A stretch of 64,000 nt of DNA, taken from contig NC_092565.1 in assembly GCF_037975245.1 (NCBI RefSeq), positions 10,097,499 through 10,161,498 of the forward strand, in the 5' to 3' direction. A program made the position numbers and the translations under genes. This stretch comes from Apostichopus japonicus. Taxonomy: Eukaryota; Echinodermata; Holothuroidea; Aspidochirotida; Stichopodidae. Shown piece after piece: positions 25,201-38,763 of this stretch; position 1 is the first letter of the stretch, and the number at the start of each line of letters is the position of its first letter. The notes under the pieces were generated by a model. That model was not told the origin of the DNA. It saw only the letters and a program-made list of their open reading frames with translations, and did not search any database.

Positions 25201-26149
25201 GCAAAAAAATATTTTATGCAAGCAGCACGAAGGTTATTGGGAATTTTTTATCACCTTTTGAGTGGATTGAAGGGGTGTCAGTTTGAAATATACGGCCATA
25301 AAAAGCCAAAAACCATGGAAGAAGAAAAAACAACCCAAAACACTTGAATTGTAAATTCGATGTTTGAAGAATAGTATTTATTCTTCTTTTTCCTCTTCAG
25401 GATACTCAGGATTGATTTGAAATAACTTAACGGTGAAAATACGTCGTCAACAACATAATAACGCCATAGACAAAACATAATATGATGTACACATTGGTGA
25501 TCATAATTGAGATATAATTTGACTATTTAAAAATAGCTACTGGCGATCGAAACAGACGCAATAACATTAAAATTATAGAACGATTGAAAGGCTATACTCT
25601 ATATGGGAAGATAACTGTCATTAGTTTTAATTACAGCTAGCTAGCCGAAAGATATATCTCACACGTTACTCATGTAAAATCCAATGGGAATAAAGGTGCA
25701 TAAAATAACACAGTGTAGACTATGGCGTGTAGCCACTGCTCATTAATTAACTACAAATGAAACCAATATGGCTTCTCTCATTAGGATGAAAACTTGACAA
25801 CGGTAAAATTGGATATAAAGGTTGTTACACGCCATTATGGTATGGTTTCCCTTAAGATAGTGTAATTCCATATTTGAAATAACAAGTAAGTTTTAGGCTT
25901 AACAGTTTATATTATCTTCTCCCTGCTTAAAGCATTCCCAAAAATACCTTAATTACATAGCTAGAGTCCCCCCTCCCCTACCCATACACATAAACAGGAA
26001 ACCAACCAATAATCAGTACGTTATAAATTGATTTTCTGCGTATACAGATGTAAAACGAAGACACTGCTACAGAGATTGAGTCTGCATGGGAATGTGACAC
26101 TGTATCAATTGTAGTTTGTTTCTTAAACGGTTCTACGTAAATTTGTTGG
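22290..26149. other. AT-rich intergenic DNA, no recognised gene
   Basis: Holds homopolymers (C10 followed by an A run at 23232, a T run at about 23890, G10 at 24406) and short unconserved frames such as 23593-23814 and 25001-25261. No domain, transposon end or RNA gene is recognised. Confidence 0.55.
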
Positions 26150-26902
26150 GATACTGGTACGATTCAGTCTGCTTGTAAGAAAGATCGGGTACGATTCAGT
26201 CTGCACGTGAGAATTATACTGGTATATGATTCAGTCTGCTTGTGATAAAGATACTGGTACGGTTTAGTCTGCACGTGAGAATTATACTGTTATATGATTC
26301 AGTCTGCACGTGACGGATATACTGCTACGATCCAGTCTGCACGTGAGGATTATGCTGCTACGATTCAGTCTGCTTGTGAGAAAGATACTGGAACGGTTTA
26401 GTCTGCACGTGAGAATTATACTGGTATATGATTCAGTCTGCACGTGAGGAATATACTGCTACGATCCAGTCTGCACGTGAGGATTATACTGCTACGATTC
26501 ATTCTGCTTGTGAGAAAGATACTGCTACGATTCAGTCTGCACTTGAGGATTATACTGCTACGATTCAGTCTGCTTGTGAGAAAAATACTGGCACGGTTTA
26601 GTCTGCACGTGAGGATTATACTGCTAGGATTCAGTCTGCTTGTTAGAAAGATACTGGTATACGATTCAGTCTGCTGGTGTGAGAAAGATACTGGTACGTT
26701 TTAGTCTGCACGTGAGGATTATACTAGTATGATTCAGTCTGCTTGTGAGAAAGATACTGGTACGGTTTAGTCTGCACGTGTGAGAAAGATACTGCTACGA
26801 TTCAGTCTGCACGTGAGGATTTTACTGCTACGATTCAGTCTGCACGTGAGGATATACTGGTACGGATAAGTCTGCTTGTGAGAAAGATACTGCTACGATT
26901 CG
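26150..26902 (+). repeat. 33-bp minisatellite, about 23 units, rich in CACGTG
   Basis: Units begin TACTGCTACGATTCAGTCTG and are spaced 33 bp (for example 26461, 26494, 26527). Two unit types tend to alternate: one with GCACGTGAGGATTA and one with GCTTGTGAGAAAGA, suggesting a 66-bp ancestral dimer. Because 33 is a multiple of three, an 86-codon frame (26444-26704) shows an 11-residue repeat of the LRFSLHVRIIL type; nothing else suggests it is translated. About a dozen copies carry the palindromic E-box CACGTG. Confidence 0.95.
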
Positions 26903-27570
26903 GTTTCAATTTCGGTTGAGCTTTATATATGCTTTTTTTGTATTTACTTATTATTCATTAGCTTTGGTCACGTTGTATATTCCTTAAACAATATATGATT
27001 TCTAGTTTTTAGCTGATGTACAGTTGTAAATCATCGCCAGACGAGGGTTATATCGCCTAAATTATGATTTTATTCTTCATAATAAATCTTAAGTTACAGT
27101 AATATTCTACTTGAATATTTTGATCTGACCTTTGATCATTGCAGTATAGCTTAACCAAATAACGTCTAATATTTACACGTATTTGTAAATTGTATGACTT
27201 CTCATGGTACAATCATAATGTTTACCTTGGAAAATTTGGGCAGAAGCAAAATTAGAATCGAAAACCGTCAGTTCATCACAGACCAATTAATTCAATTTAT
27301 ATTTCAAAATGACCTTGATAAGCTGTTTGCAATTATCGTTGGTGCAAGAAAACGATTTTACGGAGTTGCGAATGATTATACAGGTAATTACTTCCAAGGA
27401 CAAAATATATGCGGAAATGAACAATTATTGCGTTAAAAAAAAAAATTCCTATGTGTAAAAGGTTCTTCACCATGTTACTTACTACATACCTCTTCAACGT
27501 ATTTCAACCACTTCAATCTTTAGACTTAAACTAAAAATACCGTTGAAAGCATGAAGTTCAGTAGAGAATA

Positions 27571-27601
<31 letters not shown>

Positions 27602-29508
27602 CGCATATTGCCGAATAATATTACATAAAAATATAAAAAACGAAAAAACTGACTGGGATATTTTGAACAACGGAAAAGAGCAAAGAAATATGTTGCTAGA
27701 ATATAATTGGAATCAGTGAACTCCGGGTCACGAACCCTCTGGATAACGTAATATTGTGTATAGAGAATGCATAATATAGAGAATAATTTAGATATACAAA
27801 ACCACAACTAAAAAATAGTCGTTTAGGTTATGTTCTGTATTACTTGTATTAACTGAAAGAGTTGCATTTGAAGCGACAAAATTAGTTAATATTGATCAGA
27901 ATCTGGTGAAATCGTATATTTGGCAGGGAAATAAAGTTACGTAACACACTATCTACCGGTTCTAGTTTACATTTTGTATCAACATTGCATCAACTGACAT
28001 CGGCCTCAACTGTTTTGCAAGTGACACAATATAAAACTCACTTGTTAAAAGTTAGGCAAATCTCAAACATAATATTCTAACTACAATTATAATTTTTTTT
28101 ATGCATCTCATTTTTTCGTTCATTCCTTTGCTTTGTGAACAAAACTTGAACACAAATATGTCAGTACAAAATTTTACATCATCTTAATAACAATAAACTG
28201 TGAGTGAACATAATGTAAACGACTCTTACGTACCCTCACGCACAATCGAAAACAAAATTATATTTTCAATCATTTCAAATTTGTTCTGTTTTTTTCTCAA
28301 ATAGACACTTCAACCTCAGTTACAAATCTGTATTTTCGTAAACAATTTATGTCATCAGGAGGAACCTCTTTTTATGTTTACAAATCAATATAAAATGTTA
28401 AGCATAGAAAATGAAAAAGTTTATTAAAGATTCTCCCTCTTGTGTTACTCCAAAATTCACAGTGAATAAATCCATCTCACGGGGTCTCTCTCAAACCCTT
28501 ACCTCAAGTGTCATCCCAGAATTTGTTAACTACAAGTTCTAACTACAATGACTAAAAGGGAAAAAAAGCATCACAAGAACGGAAATTGCTATTTCGTTAG
28601 TTCATCAAAATTTGCAACAGGAACAATGAAATGCATCAACTTGAAATGTTTTGCAAATGAAAACCGTACACAAAACTCAATACTTCTTTTTCTCCGTTAC
28701 CGTATTTGGTTCATGTCTGAGGAAATGACGTCATCATGAATTTTGTGTTTAATAGGAGAATTCCAGACCAGAGTATGTAACGAGCAATTTCTTCTTGCTT
28801 GTGTAATAAATTTTGATATAGATTGATGTATAGCAATGAACATCAGCAATGAACATCCCGATATGTTGCTTCCTTATAGCTGTTGGTTCAAATTTTGGTC
28901 AAATAAATTTCTGTAAGTATTAATGTTAATTTACCGATTAAAATAGCTATAGATATACCATGTCAGTTTTATTTTTCATGCGAAAACTTTTGAAATAGTT
29001 TCCGCAATTTAATAGTTTCCTGTTGCGATTTTGATGGACTCAGCATTGAGACAGATTACGTTTTTTGCAAGTACCGTTTAATTTCTTTCCCTTCAATCTT
29101 CGAGTATGCTGTCACATGATTGTAGCACATATCAACCTAGATTGAAACTTTAAGCTCGTGATGGGTCGATTTATATAAATCAGATGCTAAACGGATATAA
29201 CCATAGGGTGACGCCTACGGAGTCTTGTAACAGAAAAGTAAAACAAAAGAAAGAAGAAGACAAAACATCATTAATCAGTTGTTATTTTTTTCCTGGGTCT
29301 AGTACTTTTACACTTGTAATCAGCAAATGAAATTGATTGATGACTTGAGGTACAAGAAACGACCTACATTTGGCAAGGGATTCATTTAAAGTAAATAAGA
29401 AGGGGGTGGGGGGGAGGGGAAAGAGAAATCCTTTTATTTACTGAGTATCGAGTGACATTAAGATTCTCTTGTCCGTAAGACAGATTGGTATAACATTCAA
29501 TTAAATTG

Positions 29509-29539
<31 letters not shown>

Positions 29540-30247
29540 CATATATGTATAAATGATTACACAGATGTGGCCGAAGGCGTCCTTTTCCATGAGTTCAAAT
29601 AACTTACAGCGAGGAGGCGTCAGTATATCTTTGAAAGTACAACAAGAGTAAATGTCTTTCTTAAGCATTTTCTTTGGTAGTTGGATCTAGAAGTTGCGTA
29701 GTTGCCCAAAGGCTATCAGTATTCATTCTTCTCTTCTTCTTCAATTTCCGGTGTCTAAATTTACCCTGCGAATCAACCGGATAAGTACATTAACAATTAT
29801 CAAATTGAAACATAATCAGATTTGAAGATGATTAATCGACGCCATCCTTCTGTTGTAGAGACATGTAAGTCTAAGCGAAACGGAAGCTTGATATGCTTAC
29901 AGTACAGTTTAGGACAAGAGTATAAATTTGACTGTTTCGCATTACGCATAATCTTAGCTATACATGTACTTTACTGCACTACCTGGCATTTAATATGCCT
30001 TTATATACCACGGTACCTTATAGAAAGGAAAGGTTTTTTTGTTTTCAAATCAGATTCAGTTCTCTTGTCTTAAATTACATCTAAGTTCAGTTTACAAGTG
30101 TGAGGTGCATCTTAACCGACGTGGCTTCGGTTTGTTCTTACGTAAAATATGATAGTTTCGACCTCTATCGTTATCTGTTAGTAGCTTAACGGCCTTCGTT
30201 ATTCTTCGGATTTACGAAACGTAAACTGACGCGTTCAGTGTTCTATT
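26903..30247. other. Intergenic DNA with two TA microsatellites
   Basis: TA arrays lie at 27572-27601 and 29509-29550. Frames at 27194-27436, 28548-28739 and 29822-30073 have no recognisable domain. Otherwise plain AT-rich DNA. Confidence 0.55.
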
Positions 30248-30410
30248 ACTTACACTGACTTCTACTGTACTAAACTGACATGTTCTTTAACTTACATTGA
30301 AATTTACAGTATAAGCACATGGTTTTCAATTACTTACATTGTAATTTATCGTACTAAGCACATGGTTATCTATTACTTACATTGAAATTTACAGTACTAA
30401 TATATTACAA
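30248..30410 (+). repeat. Four-copy tandem repeat, 42-43 bp
   Basis: Units start ACTTACACTG at 30248 and ACTTACATTG at 30290, 30332 and 30375. They share AATTTACAGTA and AAGCACATGGTT blocks. Unit similarity falls towards the first copy. Confidence 0.85.
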
Positions 30411-32090
30411 TTAATTTTTATATATACTAATACTTACTCTACCGATATAATGCTGTGCTACTAAATACCAGGCATCAGTTCCATGCATGTACTAAACATA
30501 CAAGTTGGTGTACAACATTTTATACTGCTAAATGTGCAAATCTTGTATGTCGATCTGTAGTTCGCTATTCAAGCGCTCTTCGGATACGTCCTTACAAACT
30601 TCAATGATGATCAAATTCCAGACATGAAAACTAAAACAAAACTGAATCGATTTCCTCCAGTCATATCTTATAGTATTACATGACCTCGGTGAGTACGATC
30701 AGAACGAGAACGATTTCCCACTGGATTCCTAAATGACTTCGCAGAATAGGTTAACCATACCGCAATTAGAGTAGTTTTAATCCGCTGTAAAGTTTAACTA
30801 TTGGCGAGAAAAGTCCCTAAATGGATCTAAATAGATTTTGGCATATGTTCATTCATCATCTTTATCATTGATGCTGCTGGAAAGAATGAAATATTTGCCA
30901 TCCGAAACATGTTCGATACCCCCCCCCCCCCCATCCTGGGCCACCAAATCAAGTTTGTCATGCCCAAAAGTAGGCAGGAAGATACACAACTCTTTGACTG
31001 CTTCTTTTTACTCTATTACGTACTTCTACTGGTAAAATTCTGCTGATTAGAAGGTGATGCAATTTCTGGGGAGGAGGAATACTACCAAACCTCATATGGC
31101 CTGCATTATTTTTATTCTGTGCCAAATCTTGCTCTCACTTTATGACCTATACCTATTTGTGCGACGGAAAGAGCGCTTTCGGACATTTCGGTAACGGTAT
31201 CGTGATTGGTTCAAAATTACGTCATCTAAGCTTTGGCACAGCTTTTCGTTAGATGCACGTCGTTTCAAACTGCCAGGCAAGATTTGGTACTGTCAGACAG
31301 GTCCTTCGTCGGTCCCCTAGACTGATTTTACTTGGGAAGACAGTCCTTTACGGACTATACTTCTCTAGCCTTACTAGTTTTACTGTGACAGTTCCATTAC
31401 GACTTCTTCTTAGAAGATTTGAATGTCATGTAACATTTGGGTGTTATTTATTTAAACACACACACCCCGACACTCTCATAATGTTTCTCACCAATGTGTC
31501 CTTCTTTGGTCTCAGCACTCTACTGCTGGGCATGGAGAAACACCACGTGACCTGCTTGCCTTCTTATTGTATTACGAACTTCAAGTTAACGCGTGTGTTA
31601 CTAGCAACCGGGCTAGCAATCTTGAGGGTGCCCGGCGAATGAGAAAATTGGAGACTTAAGCTGAATATAAATAACAACCTAATTGCTCATGTGTGTTACC
31701 AGACGAAAGATAAAGCACCAATGCCCACGGACTTTCACTGCCAAATTTCCGTTTCTTTGGTTACAGGTAATTTCACAAATACGAAGAGAAGAAACCCTCG
31801 CTGTGATCATGTTCTCAAACAAACCACGAATACAGTGTTCTTAAAGAAGAATAAACTGCCTTACTTGAAACAAATTTCGCGTAAATCTATAGTTTCAATT
31901 GAAAGAAAGAAGGGACCGTTTCTACTGCCATAGAACTTAACATGTGCATTCTACTCTACGCAGCTAACTACAGAGGCGTGGCCATGCTGCTCTTGTCTTT
32001 CTGGCACTTAAATGTTACACCCCTACCTCCACGGCCCACCCACCTATACCCCTATAACACCAGTGTGGTTCTTCGTCACTTATTTTATTA
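30411..32090. other. Intergenic DNA, no recognised gene
   Basis: Contains a run of 14 C at 30919-30932 and a 129-codon frame at 31253-31642 that is hydrophobic in patches but matches no family I know and has no convincing splice signals or signal peptide. Treated as chance. Confidence 0.5.
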
Positions 32091-32094
32091 TATA

Positions 32095-32424
32095 CCGACT
32101 GGTTAGCCTAGTGGTTAGACATCCGCTTATCAGCCGGAAGGTTCGGGGTTCGACTCCGGGCCGAGTCATACCAAAGACTTTAAAAATGGGACCTACTGCT
32201 ATCTTGCTTGGTGCTCAGCATATAAGTATGGAGTGGGGGAATATGTGTGTCTGATCGGTAAATACGATTTAGCGCCCTTTGTGGCAGCTCATCGTGTATA
32301 GTCCACAGTGACTTGAGAACGGTTATGGAATGATAATAGACGGTTGGTTATAGGCCCTGCGCCATGAGCGTCTTCGGGCGGATACCGGCGCAATACCAAG
32401 TGTACACTATTATTATTATTATTT
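32095..32424 (+). mobile_element. tRNA-derived SINE with TTA tail, family B
   Basis: A tRNA-like head has TTAGCCTAGTGGTTAGACAT (A box) and GGGTTCGACTCCGGG (B box, about 32145-32160). A body of about 250 bases follows, with GCGCCCTTTGTGGCAGCTCA and GGATACCGGCGC. The element ends in ACTATTATTATTATTATTTT at about 32405-32424, the short tandem tail typical of SINEs. The body differs from family A, so this is a separate SINE. Confidence 0.85.
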
Positions 32425-34953
32425 TAAAAACCTATACAGTATAGCCTATATTACAACCGTGAAAAAAAGCATTAAGTGCCCGACAATCTCCTGGTCTTAA
32501 AAGTTGGCATGGGAGGTCCTTATTTGTGACTCACTTATCATGCCCATGTTCATGCTTTTCTTTCAGTTTTGTTTGTAACCATTTTACCGGTCTCAATGTG
32601 GTTATAGTTTTAGTATCTTCTATCTATTGCCAACTGTGTATTCATTACTGATCAGCATCATTGTTTTGAGGCTTTATCGTGTGTTCTTAGTTGATGTTAT
32701 GTACCCTAATAACGTTTGACTGTTGTGACGTCACATGTCGTCGTGAGAAGCCGACAGCTCGAAGCACACGTCGTTACCCTATACCTGTAATGCGAGCGAA
32801 AATTACAAATGCAATAAATGTAATACTACACGTACGGTGATTAATGGACTCATATGTCTCCAAAATGAACACGAACAATAGATCAATCAAACAACATTTC
32901 CCACTTTTATTGCCAAGAAAACTCGAGTTTACTCTCATCTTTCTTTCATGAAATCCCGTTATCTTACCTTTTCTTTGGCCCTAGAGCATAGGCAGCTCAA
33001 ACGGAACAAGCGCAGTCGTAAAAATATTACATAAGTGATCTTGACAAGTATCTTATGACATCATTTAAAGATTTAAATTTCATCGCATGGCCTCTTTTGA
33101 AAATAAGATCTTGTTAATATCAAGGGTATACTCTCGTCAAATAGTCGCAGTTTTACTCCGCCGTTGAGAAGTTTTCTCTGCCCTACCAGACTTAACGGAG
33201 TCTTTCCAAATATCGTTCAATAAATTCCATCTCAAAATTCCCAGCAGTATATGTATATTTTTGAATGGATTATCTTATTATGAGAAGCCTTTAATTGCAA
33301 TATTAATCAATTAATATTAAAACTCCATAAATGGATATGTTTTTCGGCAGTAAAGATGCACAGATGAATCATATATATAACCTCCTCTTGGGATTCACTG
33401 TTATGAAATAAAGTTAGTAAACACGAGAGAACCTTTGCTGGGATTCCCATAACAGGAGGTTTTCTGAGAGTCCCTTACATGCATTTTCATTGTGAAAAAA
33501 AGCTCCCCCCCGAAAAAAGACAGGATTTTTTTAAATAATAATAACAAGCAATTGAAGTTTGTTGTTTGCGTATTATTGTTACACTAAGGGGTATAATCAA
33601 CCTTATCAAAGAAGCGTGTATTCTAATAATTCGGACGCATATTGCAAAGAAAGTGGAATAACAAAGAAAACATATAAGACAAATATTTCGCTGTCTTCTT
33701 TACTCATTGTTGGGCTACTCGTACCAAGGAATTGACACCTATAATGCTTCTTGAAAGACAAAGCATCCTTAATCCGGTCATAATTACAAAGTTAGGCTAT
33801 TTTGAAAGCTGTCGGCGCTCAACCGAAGGATCGATAATTATGTCCGTGGCAAGTTGCACGCTTTAGTCTTGTCCTGTTTAACGCACGATAGACAATGTAA
33901 AGTAAACTGACATAGTCCGACTGCATCGGGGGTTGTAAGGACAACTCACTGGTCTGACCATGCATGGGTGATGGGTATACGATATTCAGTAGGAGCTAGA
34001 CCAGGTACTCGGTCCTTAGGGAGCTACTATTCATGAATAAAATCTCTCTATAGTGTGACAAAGCCACACGCTCAGTATACTAACGCACAACTTTATATGA
34101 CACCTATGAAAGGTCGCACGTTAATTTTGAATGCAAGGTAAATTACGCGTTGGACCACACATACAAGAGTGGTGAACTCTATTGCTTTAGACATTTTAAC
34201 TCAGGGATAACCATGGCTGATCGAGATTAGTGTGGTTGTGTTTGCCTCTTTTCTATAATTATTGACATAAACAAAATAGGCCTAAGTCCTGAGCTTATGA
34301 ACCAACCCTAATTGAACTATGGTAATAACATATAGGCCTACGTTTCATTGTCATATCAAATTTAGTAACATGTTGCCTCGTTGACCAACATATAGATAAC
34401 GACGTGTTAGGTAATTTCATTTTTTGGACACGCTATTAAGTATTTACGACGGAAAAGGTAAATATTTGACTAGATTGTGCAAGCTGACAAAAGTGTATGT
34501 ATTATATACGCCTCATGTCGCTATCTTTCGAATCTTCGGCCTATGCTAGTAAAACAATTTTACATAACACTGTGGAAATAAAAAAACGTGGTGCTGACGA
34601 CCGAGTTGAGTTTAAATCACATGCATGCTATCCGCTCGAAATTCCCTATTGGAACTGGGGTTGAAGATAGCAGCGCCGTTACGTTTCGATCGTCTAATGG
34701 TACAACTACAGTATAGTGGAGGGGAATGCTTATACAGGCTCAACCGGACACGAATCTCACCCTATGAATTAGCCTCTTCCCTTAACCATTCCTTACCTCC
34801 ATAACCCTTCTTTTCTCCTTACATATCTCAGCACAGATTGGATGAGGACGATTTCTGTGAGAAAATCGATTGAAATATGTTTAGCAGGAACTGAAGTAAC
34901 TAGAGAAAAGCCAAATAACAAACTATTATCAAAACTAAAAACATTACATTATC
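32425..34953. other. Intergenic DNA, no recognised gene
   Basis: No long frames or repeats. Two TAGGCCTA palindromes lie at about 34276 and 34333. The composition is slightly richer in CG-containing words than neighbouring stretches, but no gene could be supported. Confidence 0.5.
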
Positions 34954-35005
34954 GAATTTCAAACTGTGATTTAATCCTAGAATTTCAAACTGTGATTTAA
35001 TCCTA
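34954..35005 (+). repeat. Perfect 26-bp tandem duplication
   Basis: The unit starting GAATTTCAAACTGTG occurs twice head to tail without a mismatch, which suggests a recent event. Confidence 0.97.
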
Positions 35006-35782
35006 TAGTCCGTACATGACTATTTATAATTTCACTGACCTGCTCAAGGTACTCTCATAGGGATTGACCTCAATATGTGTAGGCCTACAACTTAATTTTG
35101 TTAATCAATTATTCTGCATACGGCATGGTCGAGTGTCCGTCCGTCCGTCCGTCCCTTAGAGGTGTTACAATTAAACTCTCCGTGGAATAATAAACTTTTA
35201 ATGTTATTACGCACTTTAATTAAATTAGACTATAATTATTTATTTTGTCGCGAAATTCTGATTTTCCGATATAAATCGTCATAAATGCACGGGAACCATT
35301 TTATTCTTCTTCTTATTTTTTTTAAATAAATATTTTGGAAATTCGATGACCTTAATGATACATATATAGGTGCTATACCAATGAAAGTAACACTACCTAT
35401 ACATCTGCCAAACTATTGGTCACAGCATCGAGGCCTGCAATTAGCCTGAACGAGTAGGTTTGAAGCTGGAGTAATCGTATATATAGTAACCACCGAAACT
35501 AAAATCAATACCTGCCTACGGACCGAGATCAACACCATCACGCATTATATATCTATATATATATACATATAGAGATAGGAATAGTGTATGACTGATAAAA
35601 AAAACTCGGTCACAGCTCAGCTAAAGTTTACCTAAGTTTCTAAGTGTAAACATGGCTTTGGTGCTTCCGTGGGACGATATAACATTTAATGAAATTATGA
35701 AAACCTATGACACAAGATTAAATTGACCGATTTCTGTTCTTTACATAGAAGGAACTAGCATTATTTACCTTGTCGGGGTGAG

Positions 35783-35816
<34 letters not shown>

Positions 35817-38489
35817 GATTTACATATACTGTCGAATTGAATGATATGTGTGTCACGTGATTACATGAAACTGAAGTTTTAATCACCGTCTTTCTATTTT
35901 TTAATCAAATTTGTGGCAACGAGAAATGTTGGAAAAATTGGTTTTGAAGGAAATATTTATTTGTCTAAGGATAAAACGAGAGCACAACGCCAATCCGCTT
36001 GAAATTAGCTGCAGAGGATCAAATTCATGTGACTTTTTTTTTCTCGAATTATTGTTAAGAATTAAGCTGCGTGATCAATTTGGTAATGTTAGATCGTGTT
36101 TGTTGCACACAATATGTTCATTTATAAAATAAAAAAAATTGCATAGCCAACAACGACTCTTTCGTAAGACTGGTGCAGACTGCACTGGTGCCATCGTTAT
36201 GATTGCATGAATATTTGTCATGAACAAAAGTCAGCTGTAAAATCACTCTTTCAACAGTTTATCTTGGAGGGATTCACTCTCAATCTCGGTCCTGTCATCT
36301 GTCCCTACTTGGGGGGGGGGGGAGGCGGGAGAGGTTCCCTCAGACCCCCATGAAAGCAACAGACTACATCTCTTGCTTTATTAATTTCCTCCCTGCTATT
36401 AAAATGATGGGAATTCTTTTCTAATAAATAATCATTTTTTTGGCTGAATGTGCATGTACATGCGACCCATACATGGTGTCACAGAATTAACGTATCACTT
36501 CCTTCAGTCACACTACTACTATTGTTTCTGTATGTAGTCACATAAAGTCATCATTTTTTCAACAGTTTATCGTGAAGCGAAGACGCATACGATAAGGTAT
36601 ATGGTTATTATTCAACTCAACCAATTTTTAATCAAAATTCAATCTATTAACAAGCACCATTCATTTCATCTGTTCGTAACTTTTTTGTCACATTTCAAGA
36701 TCTGCCTCTCTGAGTTAATAAATGAATTCATGTTGATATTCCCGTTTGTAATTACAACGAAGAACCCACGGATCGAACGAAGCAGTTTGAGGAGGAGGAG
36801 GAGGAGGATGGAGGGAGGAAGAAGATGCAGGAGAAGAAGAAGAAGAAGAAGAGAGAGCAAAATATATAAATTCGTTCTGGAGTTGTTTAAAATAGGTCAA
36901 GAAGCGGGAACAATTTTATCAAGTGGTTATACAATTAGGGAGGGACGTCTCTACTCTGATAAATATGAATTTCTCTTATAATATGCCGTTTTTTACCGCT
37001 CGATAAAATGAAAAGTAATGTAATTCGTCACAGAGTAACACTTTTTTTGTTCAGATTTAATTTTTGTTCACCTTAAATTTTGCAATTAAATGTCACCAAA
37101 AGCAGTTAAAATGTCCCGGCGATTATTTCTAAAATAGGTCGAAGTGTGCGACAGTGGAACATCGTCATGTTTATTTCAGAGTGTTTTTATAACTCTATAA
37201 TGGAATAATTCATTCTGCATGTCATTCTGACATAAATATGAAGGCAGGTTTATGTTAGTCAAGACAGATAATATATTTGTTTATTTGTTTGCCACGAAAG
37301 TACAAAGTGGAGGGAAGTCTTCCATAAAGCTTAAAAGCTTAACAATGTGGAAGACTCCCTGAAGAAAATAAAATAAAATAAAAAACAAAATATATATTTA
37401 TGTGTATGAATACATACATAGATATAAGTACAAATTAAATGTGCAATATATATATAGTAATTACATACAATAATAGAAGGTTCATGTTGGGTACATTAGG
37501 AGCTTACAATAAGGAAAAGAGATAAAGCCTAAACAGTATAGTGGATCCATTGTTTCTCGGAAGATGGGGCTCTGGAGGCAAATGTATAGATACCAAAATA
37601 ATAAAAGGAATAGCAGTGCATTATAAGAAAGCATCGATAAAGAGCAAACCTGATGAGAGGGGGGGGGGGGGTCACATCTCCAGGGCTCGGAGTCAACTAG
37701 GGGTCCTGGGGATAATGGGATAGAGAATAATGTATTTTCAATTTTCAGTAGGACTTCAAATAGGGGGACCCGTGGCATAACTGTCCCCGAAGCCCTTATT
37801 TTGCGTCATTGCAGTTCCTTATAATAAAACAGACACACCGCGTCATATCGTCTACATGGTCTTTTGGGTTTTTTCCTGATACCGTTTCGGAGCAGTACAG
37901 GAAAAATCTGAGTAACATGTCTATTACACTTATAATGAAAAACAAAAGCCGCGATGTAAAGAAGAAAAGCAAAGAAAAAAAGGAATCTAAAAAAAAGACT
38001 TCAGAAAAACGAAAGTTTTCTAAAAACGTGAGATATATCAAAGAAGAATTGTTCGACTGTCGTGTAAGTCATAAATTATCTAATTCTTCAGGAAATAGAC
38101 AAATAGCCGTTTTAGATGGTGTGTCAAAAGGAAAACACTACATTCATAAAACTAATGACTGTACTGAAGAATTTTACCGGACGAGACGAAACGAGCCAAA
38201 AAAATCTGATTAGCTCTTTGACAATTTGTATTTCGCTGTTGAAAGCAAAAAGAAGAAGAAAAAGAATACGTATCTTAGAGATAAAAATAAATAGAAAATT
38301 GAGCAGACAAGAAAATGCTTGGGCAGGCGGATCTTTACGCCTTAGGTGATGAGCTTATTGCAAAAATCCATTACTACAGAAAGTAAAAAACCAAGAAGAA
38401 AAGAGAAAAAGAAGAACAAATAGCGTGTTAAAGAAGTATGGTGTGGGATACGGTAACTTCACGAGTTCCGTAACTTCAGGTACTGTGTG
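35006..38489. other. Intergenic DNA with microsatellites and K-rich frames
   Basis: Contains a (GTCC)n run at about 35135-35154, a TA array at 35783-35810, G runs at 36311-36322 and 37659-37671, and a 134-codon frame at 37809-38213 whose middle is Lys/Ser-rich. That frame lacks a recognisable domain and is read as low-complexity chance. Confidence 0.5.
36789..36859 (+). repeat. GGA/GAA polypurine microsatellite
   Basis: Runs of GGAGGA and GAAGAA with no pyrimidine except single T or C interruptions. The overlapping Arg-rich (plus) and Leu/Ser-rich (minus) frames are artefacts of this repeat. Confidence 0.92.
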
Positions 38490-38494
38490 ATATA

Positions 38495-38563
<69 letters not shown>
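38490..38563. repeat. TA microsatellite, left of hammerhead copy 2
   Basis: An almost pure TA array that ends exactly where stem I of the hammerhead begins. Confidence 0.97.
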
Positions 38564-38567
<4 letters not shown>

Positions 38568-38609
38568 GTCTGACGATCGCTAAAACGCGTGAAACTCCGA
38601 GTTACAACT
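38564..38609 (+). ncRNA. Hammerhead ribozyme motif, copy 2
   Basis: Plus strand order: AGTTGT (38564-38569, stem I), CTGACGA (38570-38576, core C3-A9), TCGC..GCGT stem-loop II (38577-38590), GAA (38591-38593, core 12-14), ACT-CCG-AGT minimal stem III (38594-38602), T38603 as cleavage nucleotide, and ACAACT (38604-38609, stem I). Stem I is six perfect pairs and all invariant core bases are kept. Relative to copy 1, changes fall at N7, loop II, loop III and H17, all positions where variation is tolerated. The same U-U opposition at the base of stem II occurs. Homology with copy 1 continues to about 38640, after which a second TA array starts. Confidence 0.77.
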
Positions 38610-38640
38610 ACTAGTGTTCCACTAGTCTCAACTAGTATCA

Positions 38641-38643
<3 letters not shown>

Positions 38644-38722
<79 letters not shown>

Positions 38723-38763
38723 GTATATATATATATATACATATATATATGCATATATATATC
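38644..38763. repeat. TA microsatellite, right of hammerhead copy 2
   Basis: A long TA array with a few GTA and CATA interruptions near its right end. Confidence 0.97.

Noticed and set aside
26444-26704. 11-residue-repeat protein of 86 codons
   Set aside because: The 33-bp minisatellite has a period divisible by three, so an open repeat frame arises automatically; frame breaks occur outside a few clean units.
31253-31642. 129-codon frame with hydrophobic stretches
   Set aside because: No recognisable family, no coherent transmembrane or signal pattern; plausible chance frame in 64 kb.
37809-38213. 134-codon Lys-rich frame
   Set aside because: Low-complexity A-rich DNA; no domain, signal or splice support.
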